In this document: one piece after another, positions 1 through 9,100 of the stretch
Position numbering within the stretch: the stretch's first letter is position 1
Layout: each line of letters starts with the position of its first letter
Source: Methylobacterium sp. J-067
Lineage (GTDB): Bacteria; Pseudomonadota; Alphaproteobacteria; Rhizobiales; Beijerinckiaceae
Length of the DNA stretch: 64,000 nucleotides
Direction: 5' to 3'
Assembly (NCBI RefSeq): GCF_022829465.1
Contig: NZ_JAKSXZ010000022.1
Location: 1 to 64,000 of the forward strand
Program-made: the position numbers and the translations under genes
The notes under the pieces: generated by a model
The model's input: the letters and a program-made list of their open reading frames with translations, nothing else
Database searches by the model: none
What the model was told of the DNA's origin: nothing

Positions 1-249
1 GCCGCTCTGCAGGGCGTTGCCGGTCGCGAAGATGCGGTTGGCCGGCGAGACGCCGATGACCGTGCTGGCCGAGTTCGACGAGGCGTCGAAGCCGTAACCG
101 GCGTTGAAACCGGCGTAGAAGCCCGTCCAGGTGAAGACCGGCACCGGGGTGAAGATCGGCGGCGGGGCGGCGCGGCGCGGCAGGTCGGCGGCCGAAGCGG
201 CGGCGGTCAGGGCCGTGAAGGCGGCGAGGGAGGCGATGAGCGTCTTCAT
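1..249 (-). CDS. Omp25/RopB-type outer-membrane beta-barrel protein, N-terminal part (cut by window edge)
   Basis: Only the first 83 codons are in the window; the gene runs off the left edge. The product starts MKTLIASLAAFTALTAAASA, a clear Sec signal peptide probably cut before ADLPRR. A Pro-rich linker and the segment WTGFYAGFNAGYGF follow. That WTGFYxGxNxGYG opening is the hallmark of the small porin-like Omp25/Omp31 family of alphaproteobacteria, which forms an eight-stranded barrel in the outer membrane. Function beyond surface structure cannot be assigned. The gene has its own upstream region and no close operon partner in the window. Confidence 0.8.
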   Translation of the reverse strand, partial: MKTLIASLAAFTALTAAASAADLPRRAAPPPIFTPVPVFTWTGFYAGFNAGYGFDASSNSASTVIGVSPANRIFATGNALQSG

Positions 250-666
250 AGGGTGGCTGTCCTCAGCAAAACCGTGGTTGAGCCCTTCCTATATCATTGC
301 CTAAAACCTGACTGTAGCTGAACAGACACACTGGCCGCCGAAGGAGATTTGCTGAGAGATCGAAGCGTTTTCGAAGATCGACGCTGGTTACCGAAGTGTA
401 ATCGCAATCGTTCGGGATTAAGACTTGGCAAACGTGATGCGGGCCGTGGGCCGGCGCGTGCGGTGTCCAGCTCCCCCGCCACGCCGACCCTCACGCGACC
501 GCCCGGCCGAGGCCTCACGGGCAGGATGGGAGGAACTGGCTCGCATCCGCCTGTCGTCGCGTGCTCACCCGCTGCGGACCGTGCGGTGTCGCGAACGCCT
601 CGGGGCCGCGTGCGGGGAGAGCGCTGCCTTAGCAGGCGTGTCCGCGGCTGTCCTGCGGTGAAAAGG
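250..666. other. Intergenic region with no supported gene
   Basis: About 417 bases between the porin start and the small membrane protein. The first 180 bases are less GC-rich than the surroundings and should carry the porin promoter on the minus strand, but I cannot pick a convincing -35/-10 pair. The open frames here are high-GC artefacts with no recognisable protein features. No RNA gene or repeat was seen. Confidence 0.4.
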
Positions 667-807
667 TCAGCGGCCGTTCGGCGGCGCCCCGTGGACGACC
701 TGATTCCAGGCGTCGACGCCCCCCGCCTGAAGCCAGAGCCAGGCCGTCACGGCCACCCAGGGACCGCCGATGAGGATGAAGGCGAGTAGGCCCATGATGC
801 CCTCCAT
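667..807 (-). CDS. Small single-pass membrane protein (46 aa)
   Basis: A short ORF encoding a 46-residue protein starting MEGIMGLLAFILIGGPWVAV. Residues about 4-27 form one hydrophobic segment (GLLAFILIGGPWVAVTAWLW), followed by a polar tail ending APPNGR. It starts 12 bases after the stop of the upstream 69-residue protein on the same strand, so the two look like a mini-operon. No family is recognised. The composition (long hydrophobic run, sensible start and stop, tight spacing) argues for a real gene. It could be a membrane-peptide partner of the coiled-coil protein upstream, which is inference only. Confidence 0.5.
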   Translation of the reverse strand: MEGIMGLLAFILIGGPWVAVTAWLWLQAGGVDAWNQVVHGAPPNGR

Positions 808-819
808 GGCCGTGGAGCG

Positions 820-1029
820 TCATGCCGACCGCGCGAGTCGCGCCCGCAGCGCTTCGGCCTCAGCTTGCCACGCATCTCGTTCGATTTGAACGGCCTCGAT
901 CAGGGCGTGGAGATTGCCCGCGTCGATGGCGGTTTCCACGAGCATGTCCTGGGCTTGCGCGAGCTGGCCCCGCAGCTCGGCGTTCTCCGTCGCCAGGGCC
1001 ATCAGGATGGCAACCATGTCGTCGCCCAT
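820..1029 (-). CDS. Small coiled-coil hypothetical protein (69 aa)
   Basis: Encodes about 69 residues starting MGDDMVAILMALATENAELR. Nearly all of it is predicted helix with heptad-like hydrophobics and many Glu, Arg and Gln (AELRGQLAQAQDML, later DAWQAEAEALRARLARSA), so a short coiled coil is likely. The ATG at 1029 is preferred over an in-frame upstream start at 1092 because an AGGGAGCGG-type ribosome binding site sits just before it and the extra 21 residues look non-coding. It is followed at once by the small membrane protein. Function unknown. Confidence 0.5.
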   Translation of the reverse strand: MGDDMVAILMALATENAELRGQLAQAQDMLVETAIDAGNLHALIEAVQIERDAWQAEAEALRARLARSA

Positions 1030-1218
1030 CGCCGCTCCCTGACTCCACCGGAGCGGGGGCGTGTAGACCCGCCAGGGCGCAGCGGCAACCATCCGGCTTC
1101 GGACCCGATGAGCCCGGTCCTTGAGATGCAGCCGGCGTTCGACCTATGAGACGGGAGCCGGTACCACCGACCGACACCCGGCATGCCCGGTCGGGACGAG
1201 GTTGAGGACGCAAGCGGA

Positions 1219-2454
1219 ATGAAAGTGAGCGTGTACGGACTCAAGGCGGTCCTGCTTCAGCCGCGCCGCGCCGCGACCAAGACGCTGCGCGCCGGCGTCC
1301 GCGCGTACAAGGCCGTCAGCCAAAGCCAGACCCAGCATCGCCGGCTGATCGAGAAGGATCGTGAGATCGGGGAGATGCAGGCCAAGATTGCAGCCCTGTA
1401 CGAGGAGCTCGCGGGCCGGGACGCCCATATCCAGATTCAGCATCGCCAACTCATCCAGCGCGACGAGGAATTGCGCCAGGCCCGGAGCGACGGCGGCGGT
1501 AGCGCGTTGCGGGGGCTCGCCGAGGAGATGGAGCGCAGCCTGCTGACCTTGGCGTTCGAGACCATCCCGCGATCGGCAAGTGAGGCCGCCTACCGGACCA
1601 CGCCGCCGAATCCCGGAGACGCCCTCGCGCCTCTGCTCCTGCCGGACGGACACCGCATCGAGATCGCCTACGCGCCCGGCGACCGTTCGGTCGGCGCGGC
1701 CCTGGTCTCGTCGAGAGGGGCCTGGGAACCCCATGTCCAGCGTCACATCGCGAACAGCGTCCGCCCGGATGGGACCTGCCTCGACATCGGCGCCCATATC
1801 GGCGCCATCACCCTGCCCCTGGCGGCCATCGCCTCGACGGGACGGGTGTTCGCGTTCGAGGCTGTGGCGGCGAACCGGGCTCGCCTCCTCGGTAACGTGG
1901 CGGCCCTGCCGAGCCCGAAGGCGGCGATCGAGGTCGTCGGCGTCGCCCTCTGGGATCGCGAAGCGGTGCTGTCCGTGGGGTGGGCGCCCGAGCTCGCCGC
2001 CTTCTCCTACGTGACCGAAACCGCCCTGGATGCCGCGGCCGTCGAGAGCCGGCTCCGCGCCCTGGCGCCGGCGGATGCTCTCGCCGCGCCGACGCTCCAC
2101 GCCGAAGTGGGCATGGTGCGGTCCACGACGCTCGACGCCTGGGTGAAGGCACGGGACCTCGACCGGCTCGATCTGATCAAGCTCGATGCGGAGGGGTCGG
2201 CGATCCGCGTCCTGCGCGGTGCCGAGGACACGCTGCACCGCTTCAAGCCGACCGTCATCGTCGAATACACGTCCTCGGGTTCCGAAGACGGCGGGCAGCG
2301 TGGGGATCTCTATCGGGCACTGGCCGAGATTTTCGGCACCATCGCCGTCATCGAGCCGGAGACGGATCCGACGCCGGTCCGGAGCTGGAGCGATCTCGCG
2401 GCGCGCCTGGAGGCCGGAACGGGCCCCGTGCATCTGACCTGCGGATGGCGCTGA
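1219..2454 (+). CDS. FkbM-family SAM-dependent methyltransferase with N-terminal coiled coil
   Basis: A 411-residue protein. Residues about 35-95 are a coiled coil rich in Glu, Gln and Arg (KDREIGEMQAKIAALYEEL). The second half is a Rossmann methyltransferase of the FkbM type: SAM motif I CLDIGAHIGAITLPLA near residue 187, FAFEAV near 210, the family signature LIKLDAEGSAIRVLRGAE near 318 and VIVEYTS near 345. FkbM enzymes usually O-methylate sugars or polyketides; beside a glycan cluster, methylation of a surface sugar is the natural guess. I use the ATG at 1219 (MKVSVYGL), preceded by a purine-rich GAGG; a longer in-frame start at 1183 is possible. The 3' end overlaps the convergent glycosyltransferase by 107 bases. 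Confidence 0.8.
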   Translation: MKVSVYGLKAVLLQPRRAATKTLRAGVRAYKAVSQSQTQHRRLIEKDREIGEMQAKIAALYEELAGRDAHIQIQHRQLIQRDEELRQARSDGGGSALRGLAEEMERSLLTLAFETIPRSASEAAYRTTPPNPGDALAPLLLPDGHRIEIAYAPGDRSVGAALVSSRGAWEPHVQRHIANSVRPDGTCLDIGAHIGAITLPLAAIASTGRVFAFEAVAANRARLLGNVAALPSPKAAIEVVGVALWDREAVLSVGWAPELAAFSYVTETALDAAAVESRLRALAPADALAAPTLHAEVGMVRSTTLDAWVKARDLDRLDLIKLDAEGSAIRVLRGAEDTLHRFKPTVIVEYTSSGSEDGGQRGDLYRALAEIFGTIAVIEPETDPTPVRSWSDLAARLEAGTGPVHLTCGWR

Positions 2455-3640
2455 GGCGCGATCCGTAACGGCCGCGCTTCGGTCCGGCTGCGCGGGGCTG
2501 GCAGCGCTCGCCCAGCCATGCCGCCGCCGCCTGTCCGAAATCCCGCCAATTCGCCAGCTGCAGGCGAGCCGCTTCGGTCCAGAGCCGTTCGGCGACGCCC
2601 GGCTTCATGATCTCCAGCATGGCCTCGGCGATGGTGTCCACGCCGACGGGGTCGATCCTGATCTGTCCCAGCGGGGGCAGGCCCTTTAGGCTCGGCATCG
2701 CGGCGGGGGCGATCACGGGAACGCCGACCGAGAGGCTCTCGACGGGGGGCAATCCATATCCCTCGGCCCCCGAGACATAGATCGTGGCCCGCACCTGCCG
2801 ATAGGCTTCGGCGATGGTGCTGTCGGCCGCGTTCGGGATCCACCGGAAGCCGGGAACGCGCTCGGCTTCCCGCAACCACGCGAGGTCCTGATTCTCGAAG
2901 GCGCGTCCGATGATCGTCAGATCGATCTCGTGGCCGCGCGACCTCAGCGTCGTGAACGCCTCCGTGATCAGGCGCTGGTTTTTCCGCCCGTCGATGGAGC
3001 CGACCACCAGGAACCCCCGGCGGTCGGCGCGCCAGGATTGACGCTCGACACCGATGCCGTCCGCCCCGAGGGGCAGGACGATGCCCCCGGCGGGAGCGGA
3101 CCCGCGCATGATCCTCGTCTCGAAGTCATGCCGCGTATCCGCGCTGATATGGGCCACATGCGTGAAGCTGCGCACGGCCATGATGTAATGCATCAGATGC
3201 GCCGCTGTCTTCAACGAGAACAGATTCGGCGCGAGGAATGGAAGGAAGTCGAAGCACAGGATCGCCAGATCCTTGTGGCCGGATTTGGCCAAGCCCTGGT
3301 AGAAAACGCTGCGCTGATCGTCGTAGAATAATTCCGGAACGAAGATGATGGACTTCTCCGGAAGGGCGACTCCCTCCGAAAGTCCTTGGCGATGATCGAT
3401 CAAGGCGGCGAGCTGCTCGCTCGACAACGACAGTGCCTGCGGATCGCGGTCGGTCAACAGGTCGATGACGGAGGCGGGGACAGGGCAGAGGCGGGCGGGT
3501 CGCCCCGGCTGGAAGCGGGCGACGTGCAGGGGCGGCCCGTCGGCGGGCCAGTGGCGGATCAGCTCCCGTACGACGCGCTGGATGCCGGTGCGGATCGGAT
3601 TCCGCAGCAATTCCGTGCAGTCCATGATGACCGGGGTCAC
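2348..3640 (-). CDS. GT4-family glycosyltransferase
   Basis: About 430 residues. The start is taken as GTG at 3640, whose GTGA overlaps the stop of the upstream two-domain glycosyltransferase, a translational-coupling arrangement; an ATG five codons later (MDCTELL) is the alternative. The N-terminus reads MDCTELLRNPIRTGIQRVVR, typical of a GT4 subgroup acting on O-antigen or capsule. The nucleotide-sugar-binding half carries GFLVVGSIDGRKN near residue 208 and the EX7E-like motif GAEGYGLPPVESLSVGVPVI near 285. Likely a cytoplasmic enzyme adding one sugar to a lipid-linked glycan; donor unknown. The last 50 residues are Arg/Pro/Ser-rich and run into the convergent FkbM gene, so the functional C-terminus may lie earlier. 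Confidence 0.82.
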   Translation of the reverse strand: MTPVIMDCTELLRNPIRTGIQRVVRELIRHWPADGPPLHVARFQPGRPARLCPVPASVIDLLTDRDPQALSLSSEQLAALIDHRQGLSEGVALPEKSIIFVPELFYDDQRSVFYQGLAKSGHKDLAILCFDFLPFLAPNLFSLKTAAHLMHYIMAVRSFTHVAHISADTRHDFETRIMRGSAPAGGIVLPLGADGIGVERQSWRADRRGFLVVGSIDGRKNQRLITEAFTTLRSRGHEIDLTIIGRAFENQDLAWLREAERVPGFRWIPNAADSTIAEAYRQVRATIYVSGAEGYGLPPVESLSVGVPVIAPAAMPSLKGLPPLGQIRIDPVGVDTIAEAMLEIMKPGVAERLWTEAARLQLANWRDFGQAAAAWLGERCQPRAAGPKRGRYGSRLSAIRRSDARGPFRPPGAPRDRSSSGPASDPSPAR

Positions 3641-6018
3641 GCGACCCTCCGTGCGACGCGGGCGGGCCGGGTCTCGACCTCGAGCCCGAGGCTGCGGCAC
3701 AGGGTGGCCGCATAGGTCGACATGCTCCGCTCCTCGCAAAAGGCGACGCGCGCGGCCTCGCGCATGGCGGCCGCCGACCGGCCCCGCTGGGCCTCCAGAA
3801 GGTCCGCGATGGCCTCCGCGAGGAGCACGGGGCTGAGCGCATCGGGGATCGACGTCACGTAGGCGTCCGGGACGCCGATCGCATCGGCCAAGCCTCGGTT
3901 GGCGACCGTCGGGGTGCCGGCGGAGGCGCAATCGAGCAGCGCACCCGAGAGGCCCCCCAGATTGTAGGTCCGAAGCTGGATCGCGACGTCCGCGCCGGCG
4001 ATGGCATCCCGATACCCGGCCTCCGAGACATAGTCGCTGGCGAAGGTCACATGGTCGCTGAGGCCGAGCTTGGCGGCGAGCCGCTGCACATGCTCGCCGA
4101 TCTCCGGCGTGGTCGGCTGGCCCACGAAGCTCAGCCGCGCCGGCACGCCCCAGCCGCGCAGGAGGTCGAGCGCCCACAGGCATTCGTCCGGCGCCTTGCT
4201 CGCATCGACGAGGCCCAGGGTGACGATCGCGATGTCGCCGGGCGCGAGCCCGAGACGGGCCCGGGCCGCGGCCCGCGCCTCCGGCGCGAGGTCGGTACCG
4301 GACCAGGGGCGATAGACGCTGAACGGAATCAGCACCGGCGAGCGGCCCCGCCGGGCCTGCAGGCGCCCGGCCGTCACCGCCGAATGCACGATCATCGGCG
4401 AGGCGGCATCCATGATCTCGTCGAGGAAGAGCGCCTTGAGGCGATCCTCATCGGCCATCCATTCGTTCAACTCGGACTCGGGCACGGGCCGTTCCAACTC
4501 AGCGGAGGCCGCGGCCAGGGCGCGCGGCAGGCCGAGGAGGATGCGATAGAAGCCGAGCATGCGCGCATCGTGCGCGATCGCCGCCCCCCCGAACCGAAGG
4601 AGGGTGTCGAACGTCCGGTGGTGGAAGTGCGAGTTGCCGACGACGTGGATGACGCGGTCGAAGCCGGCCGCGGCCGCTGGCAGGGCGCTGAACGGATGCA
4701 GCGTCGCCCCGGCGACGGGCTCCAGGCGTCGTGTCTCCGAGAAGACGTGGAGATCGACCATTCGACCCAGTTCCACGCAGGTCGCGGCGGTGTAGTCGGC
4801 GACGCCGGACCGGTCCGGAGGCAGGGGCGAGAGCAGGGCGACGCGGGGCAGGGCCCCCCGCGCCACCGCCGGGCTCTGGGGTCTCGCGGTCGGAGGGGAG
4901 TATGGGCGTCCGGCGAGGCCCGCCTCGACCGCCTCCCAGAACCGGCGGCCGACCTCCTTGGCCCGGAAGCGCGGCCAGATCCCGGCTTGCCCGGCGACCA
5001 CGGAGTCCGCCCACGCGGGATCCCTCGCCACCCGCTCCAGGAGGGGCGCGAGGGCGTCCGCGTCGTCCGGCGGAAAGCGCAGCGCCGGATCGCGCACCAA
5101 TTCGCGATGGGCCGGGATGTCGGAGGCGAAGACGGGAACCCCGGCCGCCATGCCCTCCACGACCGGAAGGGAAAACCCTTCGTCGAAGGACGGACAGACG
5201 ATGGCCATGGCTTGGGCATAGAGGGCGACGAGGGCCTCCTCCGACACGGCGCCGGGGACCGCGACGAGGTCCGGACGCCCCCCGGCCTCGCTCGCGATGC
5301 TCTTGAGGCGTTCGGCTTCGGCCGGGGGGTATTGCCCCCCGACCACGAGGCGAATGCCGGCCTCCTGCAAGGCCCGCGAGCCGGCATGGGCGCGCACGAC
5401 GAGGTCCGGGTTCTTGCGGGGATCCGCCCCGCCGACAACCAGGAGATGCCGGCGACGCGCGCCCCCGCGTGTCACGGGGGCCTCGAAATGCGGATCGAGC
5501 GGAGCCCCCGTCACCGCGATGGCGGCAGCCGGCGCCCGCAGGGTCGACATCAGGTCGTCGCCCGCGCTGACGGAGATCGGGGCGAACAGGTCGCAGCGCG
5601 CCAACCACCGCAGCGCGTTCGCGTAGGCGAGGCGGGCGGTCGGATCCGGGAGATAGCGCTCCGGCCATCTCAACGGGATGAAATCGTACACGACCGCCAC
5701 CCTCAGCCGCGTGGCACCGGAGAGAAACCGCGCGGCGAACAGGGGATCGTGCGTCATGGGCGACAGGGACACGAACGGCGTCCGCTCGTCCGGATCGTCC
5801 AGGGCCCGAATGGCGGCATAGGCGTTGGGATGGGTCTCGGTGACGTAGTCCCGTGCCTCGTCGATCAAGGGGGGCAGGCTCGGATCGGTGAGGCCGACGA
5901 GCCGCACGTCGCCCGGCGCCGCCCGCAGGAGCGCTAGGGCATGCCGTCCCACGCCGCGCGTGGCGTAGTTGGGGTCTTGAAGGCAGCGCATGTCGACGAC
6001 GACGTTGCGCGGAAACAT
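3637..6018 (-). CDS. Tandem two-domain GT4 glycosyltransferase (793 aa)
   Basis: Two complete GT-B glycosyltransferase units fused in one chain. Unit 1 starts VVVDMRCLQDPNYATRGVGR and carries LLVVGGADPRKNPDL near residue 191 and SFDEGFSLPVVEGMAAGVPV near 275. Unit 2 starts near 390 (VALLSPLPPDRSGVADYT) and has IVTLGLVDASKAPDE near 597 and LGGLSGALLDCASAGTPTV near 685. In the second acceptor-site motif the usual Glu-rich signature is replaced by GGLSGALLD, so unit 2 may bind its donor differently. ATG 6018 is preferred over an in-frame TTG at 6030. Probably two consecutive sugar transfers in the same glycan pathway; donors unknown. Confidence 0.85.
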   Translation of the reverse strand: MFPRNVVVDMRCLQDPNYATRGVGRHALALLRAAPGDVRLVGLTDPSLPPLIDEARDYVTETHPNAYAAIRALDDPDERTPFVSLSPMTHDPLFAARFLSGATRLRVAVVYDFIPLRWPERYLPDPTARLAYANALRWLARCDLFAPISVSAGDDLMSTLRAPAAAIAVTGAPLDPHFEAPVTRGGARRRHLLVVGGADPRKNPDLVVRAHAGSRALQEAGIRLVVGGQYPPAEAERLKSIASEAGGRPDLVAVPGAVSEEALVALYAQAMAIVCPSFDEGFSLPVVEGMAAGVPVFASDIPAHRELVRDPALRFPPDDADALAPLLERVARDPAWADSVVAGQAGIWPRFRAKEVGRRFWEAVEAGLAGRPYSPPTARPQSPAVARGALPRVALLSPLPPDRSGVADYTAATCVELGRMVDLHVFSETRRLEPVAGATLHPFSALPAAAAGFDRVIHVVGNSHFHHRTFDTLLRFGGAAIAHDARMLGFYRILLGLPRALAAASAELERPVPESELNEWMADEDRLKALFLDEIMDAASPMIVHSAVTAGRLQARRGRSPVLIPFSVYRPWSGTDLAPEARAAARARLGLAPGDIAIVTLGLVDASKAPDECLWALDLLRGWGVPARLSFVGQPTTPEIGEHVQRLAAKLGLSDHVTFASDYVSEAGYRDAIAGADVAIQLRTYNLGGLSGALLDCASAGTPTVANRGLADAIGVPDAYVTSIPDALSPVLLAEAIADLLEAQRGRSAAAMREAARVAFCEERSMSTYAATLCRSLGLEVETRPARVARRVA

Positions 6019-6099
6019 GGGCCTGCCCAACCGGGTCTCTCCATCCTGAGGCGCATGAGGCTGGATCGCACCTGCGGCCTCGGTCGGTGAATGAGGAAC

Positions 6100-6136
6100 G
6101 GCCCATCACCCGCGGCGCCTGCGGGCGTGATGGGCC
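6100..6136 (-). terminator. Strong hairpin after the GT14-like gene
   Basis: Inverted repeat GGCCCATCACCCGC / GCGGGCGTGATGGGCC with a 7-base loop, about 10 bases beyond the stop of the 6145-9432 gene in its reading direction. The stem is long and GC-rich but no T run follows it, so it may be a pause, attenuation or mRNA-end-protecting structure rather than a full intrinsic terminator. Confidence 0.4.
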
Positions 6137-6144
6137 GAACCGTG

Positions 6145-9100
6145 TCAGTGTCGGGTCGCGGTCTCCCCCGAACCCCAGGCGGCCCGGAACGAATCGGCCT
6201 TTCCGAGGGCGCTCCAGCCCCACCCGGACGCCGACCAGACGTCCCCCACGCGCTTGAACTGCGTCGCACGGGCTATCATCAACCCCGGCAGACCGAGAAG
6301 CCAGACGGCGCCGCTCTCGACGAACCAATGTCCGATGGGCGACCGGCTCTCCGACGCCAGCACGCCGCCCTCCAGGAAAATCACGGTCTCGACGCCCCGG
6401 ATCGTATCGATCCGGCAGGACCCGATGAGATCCTCGGCCGACAGGGAAATCTCGGGCCTCCTCGCCTCCGCCGTGGGCCAGGCCTCGTGGCACTCGGCGG
6501 AAGCCCGCCCCCACACCCAGACGGCCCGGCCGTCCGCGAAGCTGACCGAGTGAAGACGGCTCAGCATCGGATAGGCATCGACGGCACACAGGGCCATCTC
6601 GTGTCCGGCGTCGCCGCGAAGATCGATCACCTCCACGCCGGGCCGCGAGAACGCCGCCGGGTAACCATGGGGATCCCGGTGCTCCAGGCTTGCGAGAAGC
6701 GCGATCTCCCACGAGCGCGATGCCACCCATGACGTTTCGGCCGAGGGGTGCAGGGCGTTGTCGAGGACCAGGCGGCCGGCGCGGCGCGCGAGCAGATCTC
6801 CCAGGTCGATCTCGAGGAACAGGCTCCAGCCGTTGCGAACGGATACGATCTCGGACGGCGGGAGGATCAAGAGGGAGCCGTCGGTTGCGATCTGCTCGTA
6901 AGTTTTGGTTCCCCATGGGAACGTGATCGACAGACTCGAATCGGTGACCGACCAGGATCCATCCGCGACCGTCCCGTCGGCGTGCACCAAGCGGCCATCC
7001 GGTCCGAAATGCCCCAGGAAGTGCGGCGTCCCGCGCAGATCCCGCAGGCGGATGCGCAGGTTCGCCAGATCCGCCCCCAGCAGATCGAACAGGGTGGGCG
7101 GCACGCACGCCCGCACCGACGGCGCTTCGGCCGAGGCGGCGAGGAACGACGTTGCGGCTCCCCGTTCCTCGTCGCAGCGTTCCGCGAAGTTTTGAATGAA
7201 CGGCCCGGACAGGTCCGGCTCCATCTTCCGCATGAAGAGAAGCTTCTGGACGTCGGCCGCGAACGTCGCCGCAGGAATATCCTTCTCTGCGCCAACGTTC
7301 GTTTCGGTTCGAAAATAGTGATGAAGGACCTCGTTCCCCATCCCATACTCTGGCGTGTATGCGATGGTGTCGAAAAAGTTCATCTCCGGCGCAAATCCAA
7401 GATCGCTCGCCGCAAACAGCTCGTTGCAATCCGGGTTGTGCAGGATGGTGTCGACGAAGCGACGGCTCATCAGCAGGAACGGGTCGCCGGTCCTCATCTT
7501 GTGCTTGACCAGAACCGAGTGAGCCCATTGCATCACGCGCGGATGCATGCGCCGCGAATATGTGCTCCCCGCTTCATTCATCAGATCGATGAAGTGGGTG
7601 AGGCGACCGAAGGACATCCAGCGCATGTCGGCGGAGTGCCCCGCGATCATGTACTGCTGTCCGCCGCCCTTGTACTGCCCTTCGAATATCTCAGCCCGAG
7701 GGGAGAAGTTAAAGGCGGACATATTCAAGCGAAAATCGCTCGAATCGTAAATCATCGGAAATTTCGCGAGGTCTGAGAAGCGATCGAGCTTCGCGTTCCG
7801 AAAGACATCGTCGAGGGCTTGATTGTAAACGGTCGGAAGCTCTGTCACCATGGCGTCCGGCCATTCCATGTGCCAAGCCGGCGGCGGCACCGAGTAGCGA
7901 CGCTTCGCGTAGATCTCCCGATGACCGGGTTGGCCCATCTGCTTGGCGAATTCGATCGGGCCGGCGAGCGGATAGGTCTTGTTGCAGATGATCTGGAAGA
8001 CCGCGTCGTCGTCCGTGCGGGCGCTGAAGCATTCCAGGATGTCGAAGACATTCTGGAACAGGAGTTTCTGGCCGCCCCAGCTGACGGATGGGCGATAGTG
8101 CAGATGCACATCCCCCGCCAGCATGAGCGCCGATACCTGGGGGAAGCGTTCAATCGGCTCGCTGCCACCGACCGAGATGACATAGGTGTTCGCGGCTCGG
8201 GACAGGCTTCCGAACAGGCGGAAGAGGCGCTCGACCTCGGCATGCCACGTGATGAAGTACCAAACAGCCGGGCTATCGTCGGCAGGAGCCCCGAGACTGG
8301 AGACGCTGAAGGCTGCGTGCCAACGGTCGTGCAACGGATCGGAGGCGTGCGGGGACAGAGGGTCGTCATGCCGTCCGCAGGGCGTATGGGCCAGAAGCCG
8401 TCCGAAGTCCGCGGCGTCGTAGGACGCCTGCCAGACGGCCTCGGCTGTCTCCAGCGTCGGTCTGGCGCCGAACGTCGCCAACGATGCCGCGAGATCGTCG
8501 GATCCAGTGGCCGGCTGCAGGGACACGGCCTGGGAACGACGCAGGGCAGCAAGGGCATCCCGCCGGTGCCCGGACACCCCATCCTTCGCCATCGCGCCGG
8601 TCAGAAGGGCATGGAGGACGGGGCCCGACGCGTTCGATGCCTCCAATCGCGCGATGGCTGCTTCGGCATCGCGGGTGGAGGCGAGGAGCCGGGACACCAG
8701 ACGGCAGGCGGCGCGATAGCCTCGCCCCCATCGATGCGCCGCGGCAACCTGCGCCGCGACCCATGCCAGATGGACGGCGTTTGAGCCGACCCCGTCGGTC
8801 GCGGAACGATCGGCCTGAGCGACCCGAGTCATGAGATCGTGTTCGTCGAGGGCGAACAGCGCCGTGATCAGAAGGGGCTCCGTTCCGACCTGATCGTTCC
8901 CCAGATTGACCTCGACGAGGTCGGAGGCGGCCAGCGTCTTGAGCAGCTCGAGGCGATCCAGAATGGCAATCGCGCTCTCGTCGCCTCCGTCGAGCAGGCT
9001 CTGGGACGATCCGATCGCCTTGTAGATGGCGAGCGCAGAGCCGAAATCGTGGCGTGCAAACGCATGGCGACAATACTGACCCAGTATTCCTCCGTGCAAG

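Noticed and set aside
4051..5937. A 628-codon plus-strand frame opposite the two-domain glycosyltransferase
   Set aside because: Composition is that of an antisense shadow (Arg/Gly/His-rich); no domains seen, while the minus strand has two clear GT4 domains.
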